Shown here in pieces: positions 9,072 through 17,590 of a stretch of 64,000 bases of DNA. Position 1 is the first letter of the stretch, and every line of letters starts with the position of its first letter. The notes under the pieces were generated by a model. That model was not told the origin of the DNA. It made no database searches and worked only from the letters and a program-made list of their open reading frames with translations. The DNA is taken from positions 29,406-93,405 of the forward strand of contig CAYQOX010000013.1 of assembly GCA_964419335.1 (NCBI GenBank). The letters are read 5' to 3'. Source of the stretch: CAYQOX01 sp964419335. GTDB taxonomy: Bacteria > Hinthialibacterota > Hinthialibacteria > Hinthialibacterales > Hinthialibacteraceae. The position numbers and the translations under genes were made by a program.

Positions 9072-9620
9072 GTGTTACAGCAGCACAGGGTTCTTGTACT
9101 AAACTCCAGTTATGAAGCCATCAACATTTGTACAGCCAAACGCGCGATCGTCATGCTTCTAACTGGCAAAGCCGACACGGTGGAAGTTGCCGTTGATTTG
9201 GTGCATTCCTCGGCGCTCACCATGGAGCTTCCGGAGGTCATACGTTTGCGCCGCTATATCAAACTCCCCTATCGACCGATTCCCTTCTGCCGTAAAAATA
9301 TTTTTCTGCGTGATGGGTATCGGTGTATGTATTGTGGAGAGCGTTTCAGTATTGACATGCTAACCCTGGACCATGTGGTTCCGGTATCGCGCGGGGGGAA
9401 AGATACATGGAATAATGTGGTTACGGCATGCAAGCAATGCAATCATAAAAAAGGCAACCTGATGCTTTCAGAATCAGGTTTAACCTTGATTCAGCGTCCA
9501 AAACGTCCTACCTTGCCCACCTTTTTACATCTCGTGCGTTTGATGGGCGAGAAAAAAAGCGTCTGGCGTAAATACTTGTTTTATGATGACAATAAAGAGA
9601 ACGTAGAAGCTGTTGTTTAA
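9072..9620 (+). CDS. HNH endonuclease family protein
   Basis: 182 residues from a GTG at 9072, chosen because GAGGAG lies seven bases upstream. An earlier in-frame GTG at 9057 would overlap that ribosome site. An N-terminal domain (LVLNSSYEAINICTAKRAIVML) is followed by an HNH domain: CMYCG, then LTLDHVVPVSRGGKDTWNNV and CKQCNHKKG. These give two zinc CxxC pairs and the H-N-H catalytic residues. This compact two-part form is widespread in chromosomes as a housekeeping HNH protein with unknown role. No restriction or phage genes are nearby, so there is no sign of defence or homing. Confidence 0.9.
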   Translation: MLQQHRVLVLNSSYEAINICTAKRAIVMLLTGKADTVEVAVDLVHSSALTMELPEVIRLRRYIKLPYRPIPFCRKNIFLRDGYRCMYCGERFSIDMLTLDHVVPVSRGGKDTWNNVVTACKQCNHKKGNLMLSESGLTLIQRPKRPTLPTFLHLVRLMGEKKSVWRKYLFYDDNKENVEAVV

Positions 9621-9682
9621 GCGCTAGAATTGAGGTATGATTTTTTTTAGAGTAAGGTTGAATCTTGCTCGTAAGGGTGAAA

Positions 9683-9757
9683 GCGCCTGTAGCTCAGTTT
9701 GGATAGAGCACCAGATTCCGGTTCTGGGTGTCGCAGGTTCGAGTCCTGCCAGGCGTA
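9683..9757 (+). tRNA. tRNA-Arg (anticodon CCG)
   Basis: A 75-nt cloverleaf. The acceptor stem GCGCCTG pairs with CAGGCGT (first pair G-U) and the discriminator is A. The D arm is GTAGCTCAGTTTGGATAGAGC. The anticodon stem CCAGA/TCTGG holds loop TTCCGGT with anticodon CCG, and the T arm is GCAGGTTCGAGTCCTGC. CCA is not encoded. It reads the CGG arginine codon. Confidence 0.95.
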
Positions 9758-9880
9758 TTATTTAAGCCACCATTCTTTATCTACCCATCTTAAATAAAAT
9801 GAAAGACTTACGGATACCTTGCGTGCTCCCGCTCTTTTAGAAGAGTCGTTATTGAATCAATCTGGGTGAGTCTTAAGGAT

Positions 9881-10165
9881 TTAGAGTTTATCCAGGCTGG
9901 CGATTATCATATTTTGTGGATATGAAGTCATCTTTTCTGGGAACGATTTATGGGGATGCGGAAGATACTTTAAACACTTGTTTTGTTCGAAAGAGAGTAG
10001 CGGATCAAGGCTATCTTGTATCAATGGGTACTCCGGCTGCGAAGGTTGTTCCGGGTTTTGTAAGAGCAACAAAGGTATAAGATTATCTAAAGGGACTGTC
10101 ACACTGCCGCCAGCACAGCCAAGAGTAAAAAACAGAATGAAAAGGAGCATGAATTTACACTTCAT
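9881..10165 (-). CDS. Small putative lipoprotein
   Basis: 94 residues from the ATG at 10165; a TTG four codons earlier is also possible. MKCKFMLLFILFFTLGC is a short lipoprotein signal with lipobox T-L-G-C, so the mature protein would be lipid-anchored at the Cys of GCAGGS. The rest is Pro/Leu-rich with no recognised domain. It is a stand-alone gene between the tRNA and a small zinc-ribbon gene. Coding status rests mainly on the signal peptide. Confidence 0.5.
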   Translation of the reverse strand: MKCKFMLLFILFFTLGCAGGSVTVPLDNLIPLLLLQNPEQPSQPEYPLIQDSLDPLLSFEQNKCLKYLPHPHKSFPEKMTSYPQNMIIASLDKL

Positions 10166-10483
10166 GAATTTGTCCAACTTGTAATATTTTGTTTATGCGG
10201 GAGAGCGATTTTCCTGATATCTGGTTCAAGCCACGATTTTCCACAACTAATTAGAGAGTATAACATCAGAGAGCGAGCTTGTCATCTATTCCCATTATAA
10301 TATATCTGTAAGCCGGGAACTCGTTTATTGTATCTCATTCCAATAAAATACAAGAAGGCAAACACCCTTAACACAAAATAGAAAGACTGGAACTCCAACG
10401 CAAGTTGATTAAATGTCGATATTTTGTTTTAATCAAACGTTAGTTATGATAAAATCCTATTCCTTTAAGGAGGAGATGGTAGG
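10166..10483. other. Intergenic region without a gene
   Basis: AT-rich spacer between the divergent lipoprotein and zinc-ribbon genes. It must hold both promoters. I see no repeat, strong hairpin or further reading frame in it. AAGGAGGAG at 10468-10476 is the ribosome site of the next gene. Confidence 0.6.
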
Positions 10484-10663
10484 ATGATCGAGTTAGAGGA
10501 TCGGGACGATTTATCTCCTATTTGCCCCTATTGTGATAAAGAAATCCGAAAAATCTTAGAAACAAAAGTTAATTCTAAGTTGGGAGTACGCTATTTATAC
10601 TTTTGCGAGCACTGCCAAAAAGTATTGGGGGTTTCTCACCGAAAAGGGTTCTGGATGGGTTAA
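10484..10663 (+). CDS. Small zinc-ribbon protein (59 aa)
   Basis: The ATG at 10484 opens a 59-residue frame preceded by a very strong ribosome site, AAGGAGGAG. The product has two CxxC knuckles (CPYC near residue 14 and CEHC near residue 41) 27 residues apart, a minimal zinc ribbon, and is otherwise charged. Similar tiny zinc ribbons are often annotated as hypothetical proteins and may bind nucleic acid or protein. Its TAA stop (10661-10663) overlaps the stop codon of the convergent pseudopilin gene (10660-10662). The partner and role are unknown. Confidence 0.7.
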   Translation: MIELEDRDDLSPICPYCDKEIRKILETKVNSKLGVRYLYFCEHCQKVLGVSHRKGFWMG

Positions 10664-11259
10664 GGGCCAAAGCGATGGAGATCGCCTCGGCTGTGAATCC
10701 CGTTGGAAGAATCGTAAATGAGGAAGATATTTGCTCCAGCCTCCATTTGCATCGCTCCCATGGAAGCGGTGCCACTATCTCCATCCATAATACGATCCGG
10801 CCCCCGAGAAATGATCCACCATTTGTAGTTACCGGGCATTTCAACCCCTTTCCATTCTTTCATGGCCCCTGGGCGGAAGAATTTTTGCCGGGGCCCGTTT
10901 GGTAAGGTTGGATCAAAATAACCATAGCGAAAACCAATTTGACTATCTTGATCTTCAATGAGTTGGAAAGGATCATCCACCGCTTCGGGATTGGTTAGAT
11001 AGGTTACAGGGGTACTAAGTGCATTAAAATAAAGTGGGCTGGTATGGCCGCCCCAATCAGGATAGGGCATATACCCATTTTGATCCATGTAATACATTTC
11101 GATTGCGGTGGCTAAGGTGCGGAAATCACTTTCAACGCGTGCGACTTTGGCTCGTGTTTGAGCGTTTAGAAAATTAGGAACCGCAATGGCAGCGAGAATC
11201 CCGATGATGGCGACTACAATAAGGAGTTCTATTAAAGTAAAGGCCTGTTTGGTTTTCAT
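10660..11259 (-). CDS. Type II secretion/type IV pilin-like pseudopilin
   Basis: 199 residues from the ATG at 11259, with GAGG nine bases upstream. The longer frame to 11364 lacks a ribosome site and would bury the pilin leader. The leader MKTKQAFTLIEL is a class III prepilin signal cut before Phe, with the conserved Glu at +5, followed by a hydrophobic helix (LLIVVAIIGILAAIAVPNF). The globular part ends in YDSSNGIHSRGDLHRFGP, nearly the same tail as the protein at 62313-62870. No secretion ATPase, secretin or peptidase gene is in the window, so it is an orphan that would use machinery encoded elsewhere. Confidence 0.9.
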   Translation of the reverse strand: MKTKQAFTLIELLIVVAIIGILAAIAVPNFLNAQTRAKVARVESDFRTLATAIEMYYMDQNGYMPYPDWGGHTSPLYFNALSTPVTYLTNPEAVDDPFQLIEDQDSQIGFRYGYFDPTLPNGPRQKFFRPGAMKEWKGVEMPGNYKWWIISRGPDRIMDGDSGTASMGAMQMEAGANIFLIYDSSNGIHSRGDLHRFGP

Positions 11260-11421
11260 AAGGATAACCTCAATCTTTCGAAAGATTAATTCATCATACA
11301 AAATTATGAGGGGTATTGCAATGATTTTTTGAATATTCACCCTGAGATTTTCATTGGTTTTCATGGTTTAGATAGTATAATTATAGTTTAGATAGATATG
11401 ATTCTGTTGGTGGAGGGTTTT

Positions 11422-11955
11422 ATGCTGGAATTGAGTGGAAAAATATTTCTGATTTTTGTGGGAGACATTTATGAAGATTTGGAATTGTGGTATCCCAAAT
11501 TACGGATGGAAGAGGCCGGGGCGAAAACCGTGGTCGCAGGCCCCAAGGCCAAAGAAACCTATCAAGGCAAAAATGGCTATCCATGCGTTTCGGATGAAGC
11601 CATTTCCACGATACGAGGCAGTGATTTTGATGGAGTGATCATTCCCGGTGGATTTATGCCGGATAAGCTCCGCCGCGATGATCAGGTGAAACAATTAGTG
11701 CGTGAATTTGCGGAAACAGGAAAATTGGTTGCAGCCATATGCCATGGCGGTTGGATTCCTATTTCAGCCGGAGTGTATAAAGGGGTAAAAGTCACCGGTT
11801 CTCCAGGGATTAAAGATGATTTAATCAATGCTGGGGCCCAATGGGAAGATGCCCCGGTGGTGATCGATCGTAACTTTGTATCCAGCCGTAATCCGAAGGA
11901 CTTACCTGCGTTTTGCCGGGGGATTATCGAGATAATGGACCGGAGTGCGAATTAA
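11422..11955 (+). CDS. DJ-1/PfpI family protein
   Basis: 177 residues from the ATG at 11422, preceded by GGAGGG; a start 24 bases earlier has no ribosome site. It has the class I glutamine amidotransferase-like fold of DJ-1/PfpI. An early acidic residue lies in DIYEDLELWYP, FDGVIIPGGFMPD is the oxyanion-side glycine turn, and AAICHGGW carries the nucleophilic Cys in A-x-C-H-G. The family includes deglycases and stress proteins of uncertain activity. It stands alone between two intergenic regions. Confidence 0.9.
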   Translation: MLELSGKIFLIFVGDIYEDLELWYPKLRMEEAGAKTVVAGPKAKETYQGKNGYPCVSDEAISTIRGSDFDGVIIPGGFMPDKLRRDDQVKQLVREFAETGKLVAAICHGGWIPISAGVYKGVKVTGSPGIKDDLINAGAQWEDAPVVIDRNFVSSRNPKDLPAFCRGIIEIMDRSAN

Positions 11956-12315
11956 TCTTGACTATTTTAGTAGAGTATAATATAATTCCTATTAATACGC
12001 AGTATTTATAAGAATGACTTTTGGGAATCGAAGAAAAAACCTCAATGAAGGTTTGATTGAGAAATGGAATGAGATACAATCAGCCGGATGCTTTTAGGAC
12101 TCGGTGGAATGCTTATCAATTCCTGATATTTGTAGTTAAAATGAATCAATCCGTCTTATTTTAAAGAGAGTAAGGCGGAAAATGATCAATCATTCTGCCT
12201 TCACAATTGCGATATGGAATGTGAAGGTAGATAATTGAAGTTGTACATTCTTGATCAATATGTCGGTTTAGGTGTATTCAAGTATTGAGTAAAACTCATA
12301 AAAAGGTGATCGTTA
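11956..12315. other. Intergenic leader of the radical SAM gene
   Basis: No reading frame. Two overlapping inverted repeats can be drawn. CCGTCTTA (12151-12158) pairs with TAAGGCGG (12171-12178, one mismatch), and AAGGCGGAA with its continuation (12172-12186) pairs with ATCATTCTGCCTT (12189-12201, small bulge). They share the same bases and so exclude each other. Neither is followed by a T-run. I do not see the conserved cobalamin-riboswitch box. Confidence 0.4.
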
Positions 12316-14250
12316 ATGGATCGAATAAAAAATGAAAAGAATTACCTTGACACTTCAAAGAAAGAAGTTTCAACAAAATTATCCACGCTTCAAAATACCT
12401 CACAGAAAAATTTACTTTTTGTCTATCCAGAAATCCCCAATTTAACTTATTGGAGTTTTAGTAAGGCATTGCGTTTTGTCAGCAAAAAAAGTGCGTTTCC
12501 TCCATTAGGACTTGCGACGGTGGCGAGCATGCTCCCCCCTTCTACCAATATTCGGATATTGGATATGAATGTGGAGAAATTAAAGGAGAAGGATTTAGAG
12601 TGGGCGGATACGGTTTTTCTCTCGGCGATGATTGTTCAAAAAGAATCGTTTGAAAAAGTATCACGCAGGTGTCAGGAACGTGGAATTCCTGTCGTGGCCG
12701 GGGGACCTTATGCATCTACCGCTTTTAAAGAATTGCCGTATGTAGATCATTTTGTTATTGGTGAAGCGGAAAATGTGATACATCGTTTTTGGAACGATTT
12801 CACGAATGGGGAAACCAAAAAAGCCTATAGCCGCCCTGCGACTCAAACTGCGTATGATGAACAACGTGAATATTTTGGAGAGGATGCGGATATAGAACTG
12901 ACTTGTCAATATCCCGATGTGAACGAGACTCCGGTTCCACGGTTTGATTTATTAAAACGAAAGAAATACCGCAGTATGTCGGTACAGGCTTCCCGAGGCT
13001 GTCCGATTGGCTGTGAGTTTTGCGATATTTGGCGCCGGTTTGGTAAGAAGCCGCGAACCAAGGATCCTGAAAATATGTTGCGTGAATTGGATGAGCTACA
13101 CCGTCTTGGTTGGCATGGTGCCATATTTGTCGTCGATGATAATTTCATCGGAAATCGCAAGCGAGCGCGTGAATTGTTGGGGGAAATGGCCCGCTGGCAA
13201 AAAGAACATGGATATCCATTCCAATTCTTTACAGAAGGGACCCTGACCCTGGCCGATGATGAAGCCTTATTAGAAGGATTTCGTCAAGCAGGCTTTGATA
13301 TGGTGTTTATTGGAATTGAAACCCCATCGAATGAAAGTTTGAAAGAGACGCATAAGTTGATCAATACCCGCGGCAGCATTCCAGAGAAGGTTGCGCGGAT
13401 ACAAAGTTATGGCGTCCAGGTTACTGCTGGATTTATTCTTGGGTTTGATAATGATCCTGATGATATTCGGGAAGCGATGATTAAGTTTATCCAGGATTTG
13501 GGCATTCCGGTTGCGATGGTGGGACTGATGCAGGCTTTACCAGAAACCGATCTTTTCGACCGTCTCGCACGCGAAGGCCGCTTGTTAAGCCAAGCCAGTG
13601 GAAATAACACGCATTCGTTTGCAACCAATTTTATAACCAAACGCCCGATGAAGGCAGTAACAGAAGATTACAAGGAAATCTTAAGAAATACTTATCCTTT
13701 ATCTCTTTCGACGTATTTTGAACGGTGTAAAGTCTTGCGGGAGCGATGGAATCCTCCCAAGCATTCCAGTAAGGTACATCTGGTAGATCTCTTAGCCCTT
13801 GTTCGCTATTTGCTCTTGGTACCGTTCAAATCCTACCGTTGGTCTGCATTTAAATTTACGGTAGGTACATTATTCAAAAAACCGGCCTTCTTTCCTATCG
13901 CCATGAGTCTTTGTATGCAAGGGCATCATTTCAGGGAAATCACCCGCTATGCTTTCGAAGCAGAACATGTGGAGAATTTCTTGCATGAGAAGAAAGCCGC
14001 TTTCGCGAAGATGGTGAGTCAATGTATTGAAAGTACTGCCAACTCGCGTACGGCTTTTATGGAAGGCTATGTTCACCACCGGGATGAGATCCTCAAGGAA
14101 TATTGCCAACGGCGGAATGAAATCCTCAAAGAAGCCCGCCGTAAGATGAATAAATTGCAGAAAGACGCCCGATTTATTATTCACGAAGAATATGAACGCT
14201 TTGCGAATGAGATCGAGGATATGTATCAAAAATTGACCTGTATGGTTTAA
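12316..14250 (+). CDS. B12-binding radical SAM protein with DUF4070-type C-terminus
   Basis: 644 residues. Residues about 60-185 form a cobalamin-binding-type Rossmann domain (ILDMNVEKL, VVAGGPYAST), without the D-x-H-x-x-G lower-ligand motif. The radical SAM core (about 215-430) has the cluster motif SRGCPIGCEFCDIW (C-x3-C-x2-C) and IGIETPSNESL. A C-terminal region like DUF4070 follows. The last 70 residues are a highly charged helix (EILKEARRKMNKLQK) likely to be a coiled coil. Such enzymes modify lipids, hopanoids or other membrane products; the substrate is not deducible. The ATG has AAGGTGAT upstream. Confidence 0.88.
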   Translation: MDRIKNEKNYLDTSKKEVSTKLSTLQNTSQKNLLFVYPEIPNLTYWSFSKALRFVSKKSAFPPLGLATVASMLPPSTNIRILDMNVEKLKEKDLEWADTVFLSAMIVQKESFEKVSRRCQERGIPVVAGGPYASTAFKELPYVDHFVIGEAENVIHRFWNDFTNGETKKAYSRPATQTAYDEQREYFGEDADIELTCQYPDVNETPVPRFDLLKRKKYRSMSVQASRGCPIGCEFCDIWRRFGKKPRTKDPENMLRELDELHRLGWHGAIFVVDDNFIGNRKRARELLGEMARWQKEHGYPFQFFTEGTLTLADDEALLEGFRQAGFDMVFIGIETPSNESLKETHKLINTRGSIPEKVARIQSYGVQVTAGFILGFDNDPDDIREAMIKFIQDLGIPVAMVGLMQALPETDLFDRLAREGRLLSQASGNNTHSFATNFITKRPMKAVTEDYKEILRNTYPLSLSTYFERCKVLRERWNPPKHSSKVHLVDLLALVRYLLLVPFKSYRWSAFKFTVGTLFKKPAFFPIAMSLCMQGHHFREITRYAFEAEHVENFLHEKKAAFAKMVSQCIESTANSRTAFMEGYVHHRDEILKEYCQRRNEILKEARRKMNKLQKDARFIIHEEYERFANEIEDMYQKLTCMV

Positions 14251-14361
14251 GGGAAAAAAATGACTTGATCTTTTGCGGAGACGTTTGTTAAAGTAATACC
14301 AACGAAAAGTCTATAAACCTTGTTTATGGTTTAAATCAGGAAACCTTTTCGTTCGGTAAAT

Positions 14362-15657
14362 ATGAAAAATATAAATCTACGTCGGAGAAATTTTTGTTCG
14401 ATCGCAGCAGGATTACCATTCATTCTTCCTTCTGCGTTGAAACGCCCTAAAAAAGAATTTAAAATTCAACCTTATCGGCAAGATAAGACTCTGTGTCCCG
14501 TCTTTCGTGTCACCCCGAAAGACGGGATTTTTATTCATACCTTCTTTGACCGCAGTCCGTTAAGTCCGTGCGGTCGTTATATCCTATGTTTGCGCATGCC
14601 TTTTCAAGAGAGACGACCCAAACCAGGCGAAAAAGCGGAAATCTGCCTCATCAATTTAGAGAAAGAAACCCTGGAGGTCTTATATGAGACCACAGGGTGG
14701 GATGTCCAGACCGCGGCACATCAACAGTGGGGACCCAGCGGGAAGTATGTTTACTTCAATGATGTGATTGATGATCAAGTGGTCATTGTCAAGTACAACG
14801 TGAATGAGCATACTTATGAACGCTTCGAAGGCAGCCTTTACCAAATTTCACCGGATGAGCGTTTTGCCGCTAGTGTAGATTTGCGCGAGATTGGAAAAAC
14901 GCAAGGCGGCTACGGAGTGATTGTTGATCCTGAAAAAGTTTCTGACCGTCCCCAAGGGGCTTCAGAAGCGCATGGACTATGGGTCACGGACTTAAAGACG
15001 GGGGAAAGAAAATTGCTTGTCAACATGGCGGAGTGTTTTGAACTACTGCCGAACAAGGATCAATATAAGGACGGAACCTTCTTTGGTTTTCATGTGAAAT
15101 ACAACCGGCAAGGGACACGAATGATGCTGGTGGTGCGGAACCGTCCGCCTGAAGGGGGGTATGAACCTTCGCTGGTAACTTTTAAGCCTGACGGGAGCGA
15201 TTTGAGGCTAGCCTTAAAAAATGAGATTTGGAGTCGAGGCGGACATCATCCGGATTGGCATCCCGACGGTGAGCATATCACCCATAATATTAAAATCGAT
15301 GGTACCATGCGCTTTTGTCAGTACAAGTATGATGGGAGCGACTTTCATGCGTTGAGCGATACAATTTTGGGTGGGGGACACCCCAGTTTTCATAAAGACG
15401 GACGCTATATGGTTTCGGATGCGTATGTGGGTGAGCCGGTTGTCCCGGAGAGTAAAGAAGTCCCGATCCGGTGGATCGATATGGAAGAAGAGAAAGAAAC
15501 GGCGTTGTGCCATATCTGGACTTTTGGCGAGCACCGCGGGGTCTTACGGTGTGATCCCCATCCTGTCTGGAGTTTTGATTTCAGCAAGATTTGTTTCAAT
15601 GGGGCTCCCAATGATCGCAAATCGGTTTTCCTTGCGGATGTAAGTTCCTTGCTCTGA
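14362..15657 (+). CDS. Exported TolB/oligogalacturonate-lyase-like beta-propeller protein
   Basis: 431 residues. The N-terminus has twin arginines before a hydrophobic stretch (LRRRNFCSIAAGLPFILP), which resembles a Tat signal. The rest carries repeated PD40-type strands with D-G-x-x-I and S-P-D-x-x-x-A-A patterns (YQISPDERFAASVD, FKPDGSDLRL, HPDWHPDGEHI, HPSFHKDGRYM), consistent with a seven-bladed propeller. Closest by eye are the oligogalacturonate-lyase-like proteins of polysaccharide-degrading bacteria. Whether it is a lyase is open, as I cannot verify the catalytic His/metal set. A GH10 and a GH29 enzyme lie within 12 kb. Confidence 0.7.
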   Translation: MKNINLRRRNFCSIAAGLPFILPSALKRPKKEFKIQPYRQDKTLCPVFRVTPKDGIFIHTFFDRSPLSPCGRYILCLRMPFQERRPKPGEKAEICLINLEKETLEVLYETTGWDVQTAAHQQWGPSGKYVYFNDVIDDQVVIVKYNVNEHTYERFEGSLYQISPDERFAASVDLREIGKTQGGYGVIVDPEKVSDRPQGASEAHGLWVTDLKTGERKLLVNMAECFELLPNKDQYKDGTFFGFHVKYNRQGTRMMLVVRNRPPEGGYEPSLVTFKPDGSDLRLALKNEIWSRGGHHPDWHPDGEHITHNIKIDGTMRFCQYKYDGSDFHALSDTILGGGHPSFHKDGRYMVSDAYVGEPVVPESKEVPIRWIDMEEEKETALCHIWTFGEHRGVLRCDPHPVWSFDFSKICFNGAPNDRKSVFLADVSSLL

Positions 15658-15674
15658 TAAGATAGTTCTCTGGG

Positions 15675-17411
15675 CTAACCACGTCCACGTGCTTGATTGA
15701 GTTTGTACATGGCAGCGAGGAAACAAAAACTACAGAGAGTCAATACCCATAAGGTATGGTAGACGTTAAGCCAACCACCGTTCGGCTGTGCATTTTCAAT
15801 ATAAATTATCATATTTACGGGTGTTAGAAAGGCTAATAGATCATTATGAGTCAAGGTGCGCATGCTAACAATATTGAATAAGTTATCTCCAATGAAGTAA
15901 AAGAGAGGGATGCCGCTGTAATACAGGATCACAAGGGAAAAGGCAATTACGTAGGCGTTAACAGAACTCTTACTATAAACCGATATGGCACTTCCCATAC
16001 AAAGAAAGAGAATGGCCATACAATACGCGAGAAATACTATCCCAATCAACCAATAATTCGTTGAAGAGGATACTCTTTGAATGGCGAGGGTATTCAATGC
16101 GATCAGCAAAGGTAAAAAATAAATAAGCCAATAACGGATATTAAAGAGAAAAAAGCCTACGAAAAATTTACCCGCCCAAATCCGAATGGGATGAATCGTG
16201 GTGGTGGAAAGTAATTCCCAGGTTTTTTGATCCCACTCATAGCGAAAACAATTCGCAGCATAAGGCATAGTAATGAGAGGGACGAACAAAAAATGGAGAA
16301 ACGCGAGTATCCCTATATAATCAGGTTCCACGGCTAACTGGATGCAGAAAAAGAATGAACACAGGAGATAGCCAATATGCGCTTTAAGAAAGCGCAGGGT
16401 ACGATCTCGATACATTTTCCGCCATTCTTTCCAAAATACAGGAAAGAGGTGAAATAAGAGACCGGTTTTTAGGCTTGCTTCAATGCTTGATTCAGTGGGT
16501 CTTCTCCTGCGAAACCAGGGAAAGAATTGACGAAGTTTTTGAAATCTCCTGGTGGGGTTCTGGGGCTGCCGATCTTTTTGTATAGACCACCAACAAAGGA
16601 AGGTGAAGACAAGGGCCAGTAACGCATTCATTATGAAATGCGCTACGAGCGGATAATTTTGTATAGTTGTTCCTACACCTGTGGGGAGAGACTCGTTATA
16701 AAAAAAGCAAATCGCAGCCACAAAAGGAGAGATCACCATTTCGGGACCAAATTGATTCGGGCCACGTAACTGCAAGAAAATGACACGCAAAAATGGGAGC
16801 AAGATAACATAACTCGTACCAAGGATATAAGTCAACGTGATTGAGGTGATGGTTTTGCGGCATCGGGCTGAACATAGGATCCCAATCAAGCTTATAATAA
16901 CGCAGGTTTCTGTTAATAACACAAAAACAAAGGTTACTTCACCCGGCGAAATACTTCCGATGGTAAAGCAAATACCATAAATGGGGATAATGGCGAGCCC
17001 CATGATCCAGATGAGGAAGATAGAAGAAAGGAACTTGCCAATGAGAATTGCGAATTTACTCAGGGGGGTAGTAGAAAGCAGTTCCCATGTCTCTTGTTCA
17101 TATTCGGTATTAATGCTGGTGGCGCTGAAGATGGGAACCATGATGGCCAGCGAGACCCCTAGGAAGAAATTGAGGATCATAAAAATTTCCCGGGATCTGC
17201 TTTGTAGGAAATAAGAGGAGTGGGGACCCGTAATTTCATTCCAGATTAAAAGAAGCCCTACCCATCCTGTGAGTAATAAGATTCCCAAAAAGACAAAAGT
17301 GCTCAGTTTGCGCATACGAACTGTCAGTTCGCGCAGGATGACGGGATTGTTGATAAAACTCAGGCTGGATTGTACCCATGATACGGGTGGTTTGATCCCA
17401 TCTTTTCTCAT
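15675..17411 (-). CDS. ABC-2 type transporter permease, internally duplicated
   Basis: 578 residues from the ATG at 17411, where CTGGGG lies upstream; an ATG ten codons earlier has no ribosome site. It has about twelve hydrophobic helices in two halves. Each half repeats the same cytoplasmic signature: EYEQETWELLSTTPLSKFAI…GKF near residue 105 and YEWDQKTWELLSTTTIHPIRI…GKF near residue 385. It is therefore a tandem fusion of two GldF-like ABC-2 permease units in one chain, equivalent to the usual permease dimer. No ATPase gene is adjacent, so the partner is encoded elsewhere. The substrate is unknown. Confidence 0.85.
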   Translation of the reverse strand: MRKDGIKPPVSWVQSSLSFINNPVILRELTVRMRKLSTFVFLGILLLTGWVGLLLIWNEITGPHSSYFLQSRSREIFMILNFFLGVSLAIMVPIFSATSINTEYEQETWELLSTTPLSKFAILIGKFLSSIFLIWIMGLAIIPIYGICFTIGSISPGEVTFVFVLLTETCVIISLIGILCSARCRKTITSITLTYILGTSYVILLPFLRVIFLQLRGPNQFGPEMVISPFVAAICFFYNESLPTGVGTTIQNYPLVAHFIMNALLALVFTFLCWWSIQKDRQPQNPTRRFQKLRQFFPWFRRRRPTESSIEASLKTGLLFHLFPVFWKEWRKMYRDRTLRFLKAHIGYLLCSFFFCIQLAVEPDYIGILAFLHFLFVPLITMPYAANCFRYEWDQKTWELLSTTTIHPIRIWAGKFFVGFFLFNIRYWLIYFLPLLIALNTLAIQRVSSSTNYWLIGIVFLAYCMAILFLCMGSAISVYSKSSVNAYVIAFSLVILYYSGIPLFYFIGDNLFNIVSMRTLTHNDLLAFLTPVNMIIYIENAQPNGGWLNVYHTLWVLTLCSFCFLAAMYKLNQARGRG

Positions 17412-17532
17412 AAGCAGCCCCAGATTGTACTCGTAGCGCATGGAAATAATATCATTATAAAAAGAAAGTACTTAGGATTGATCGTCGGAACCGTATTGAT
17501 ACTTTGTTAGCATGAATGGAAAGAATTGCTGA

Positions 17533-17569
17533 AAAAAAGCCGGGCAGAATCACTCCACCCGGCTTTTTT
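17533..17569. terminator. Bidirectional Rho-independent terminator
   Basis: AAAAAAGCCGGG (17533-17544) pairs perfectly with CCCGGCTTTTTT (17558-17569). It works in both directions and lies just after the stop of the minus-strand VWA-OmpA gene, separating it from the permease gene. Confidence 0.9.
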
Positions 17570-17590
17570 ATTCTTCTCACTTATACAAAC

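Noticed and set aside
9072..9620. HNH protein as a homing or restriction nuclease
   Set aside because: It is not inside an intron or intein and has no methylase or phage neighbours; the architecture matches a common chromosomal HNH family.
9683..10663. Integrated element at the tRNA-Arg gene
   Set aside because: There is no integrase and no repeat of the tRNA 3' end downstream; neighbours look like ordinary chromosomal genes.
11956..12315. Cobalamin riboswitch upstream of the B12-type radical SAM gene
   Set aside because: The conserved B12-box sequence and the expected multi-stem core are not visible; only simple alternative hairpins are.
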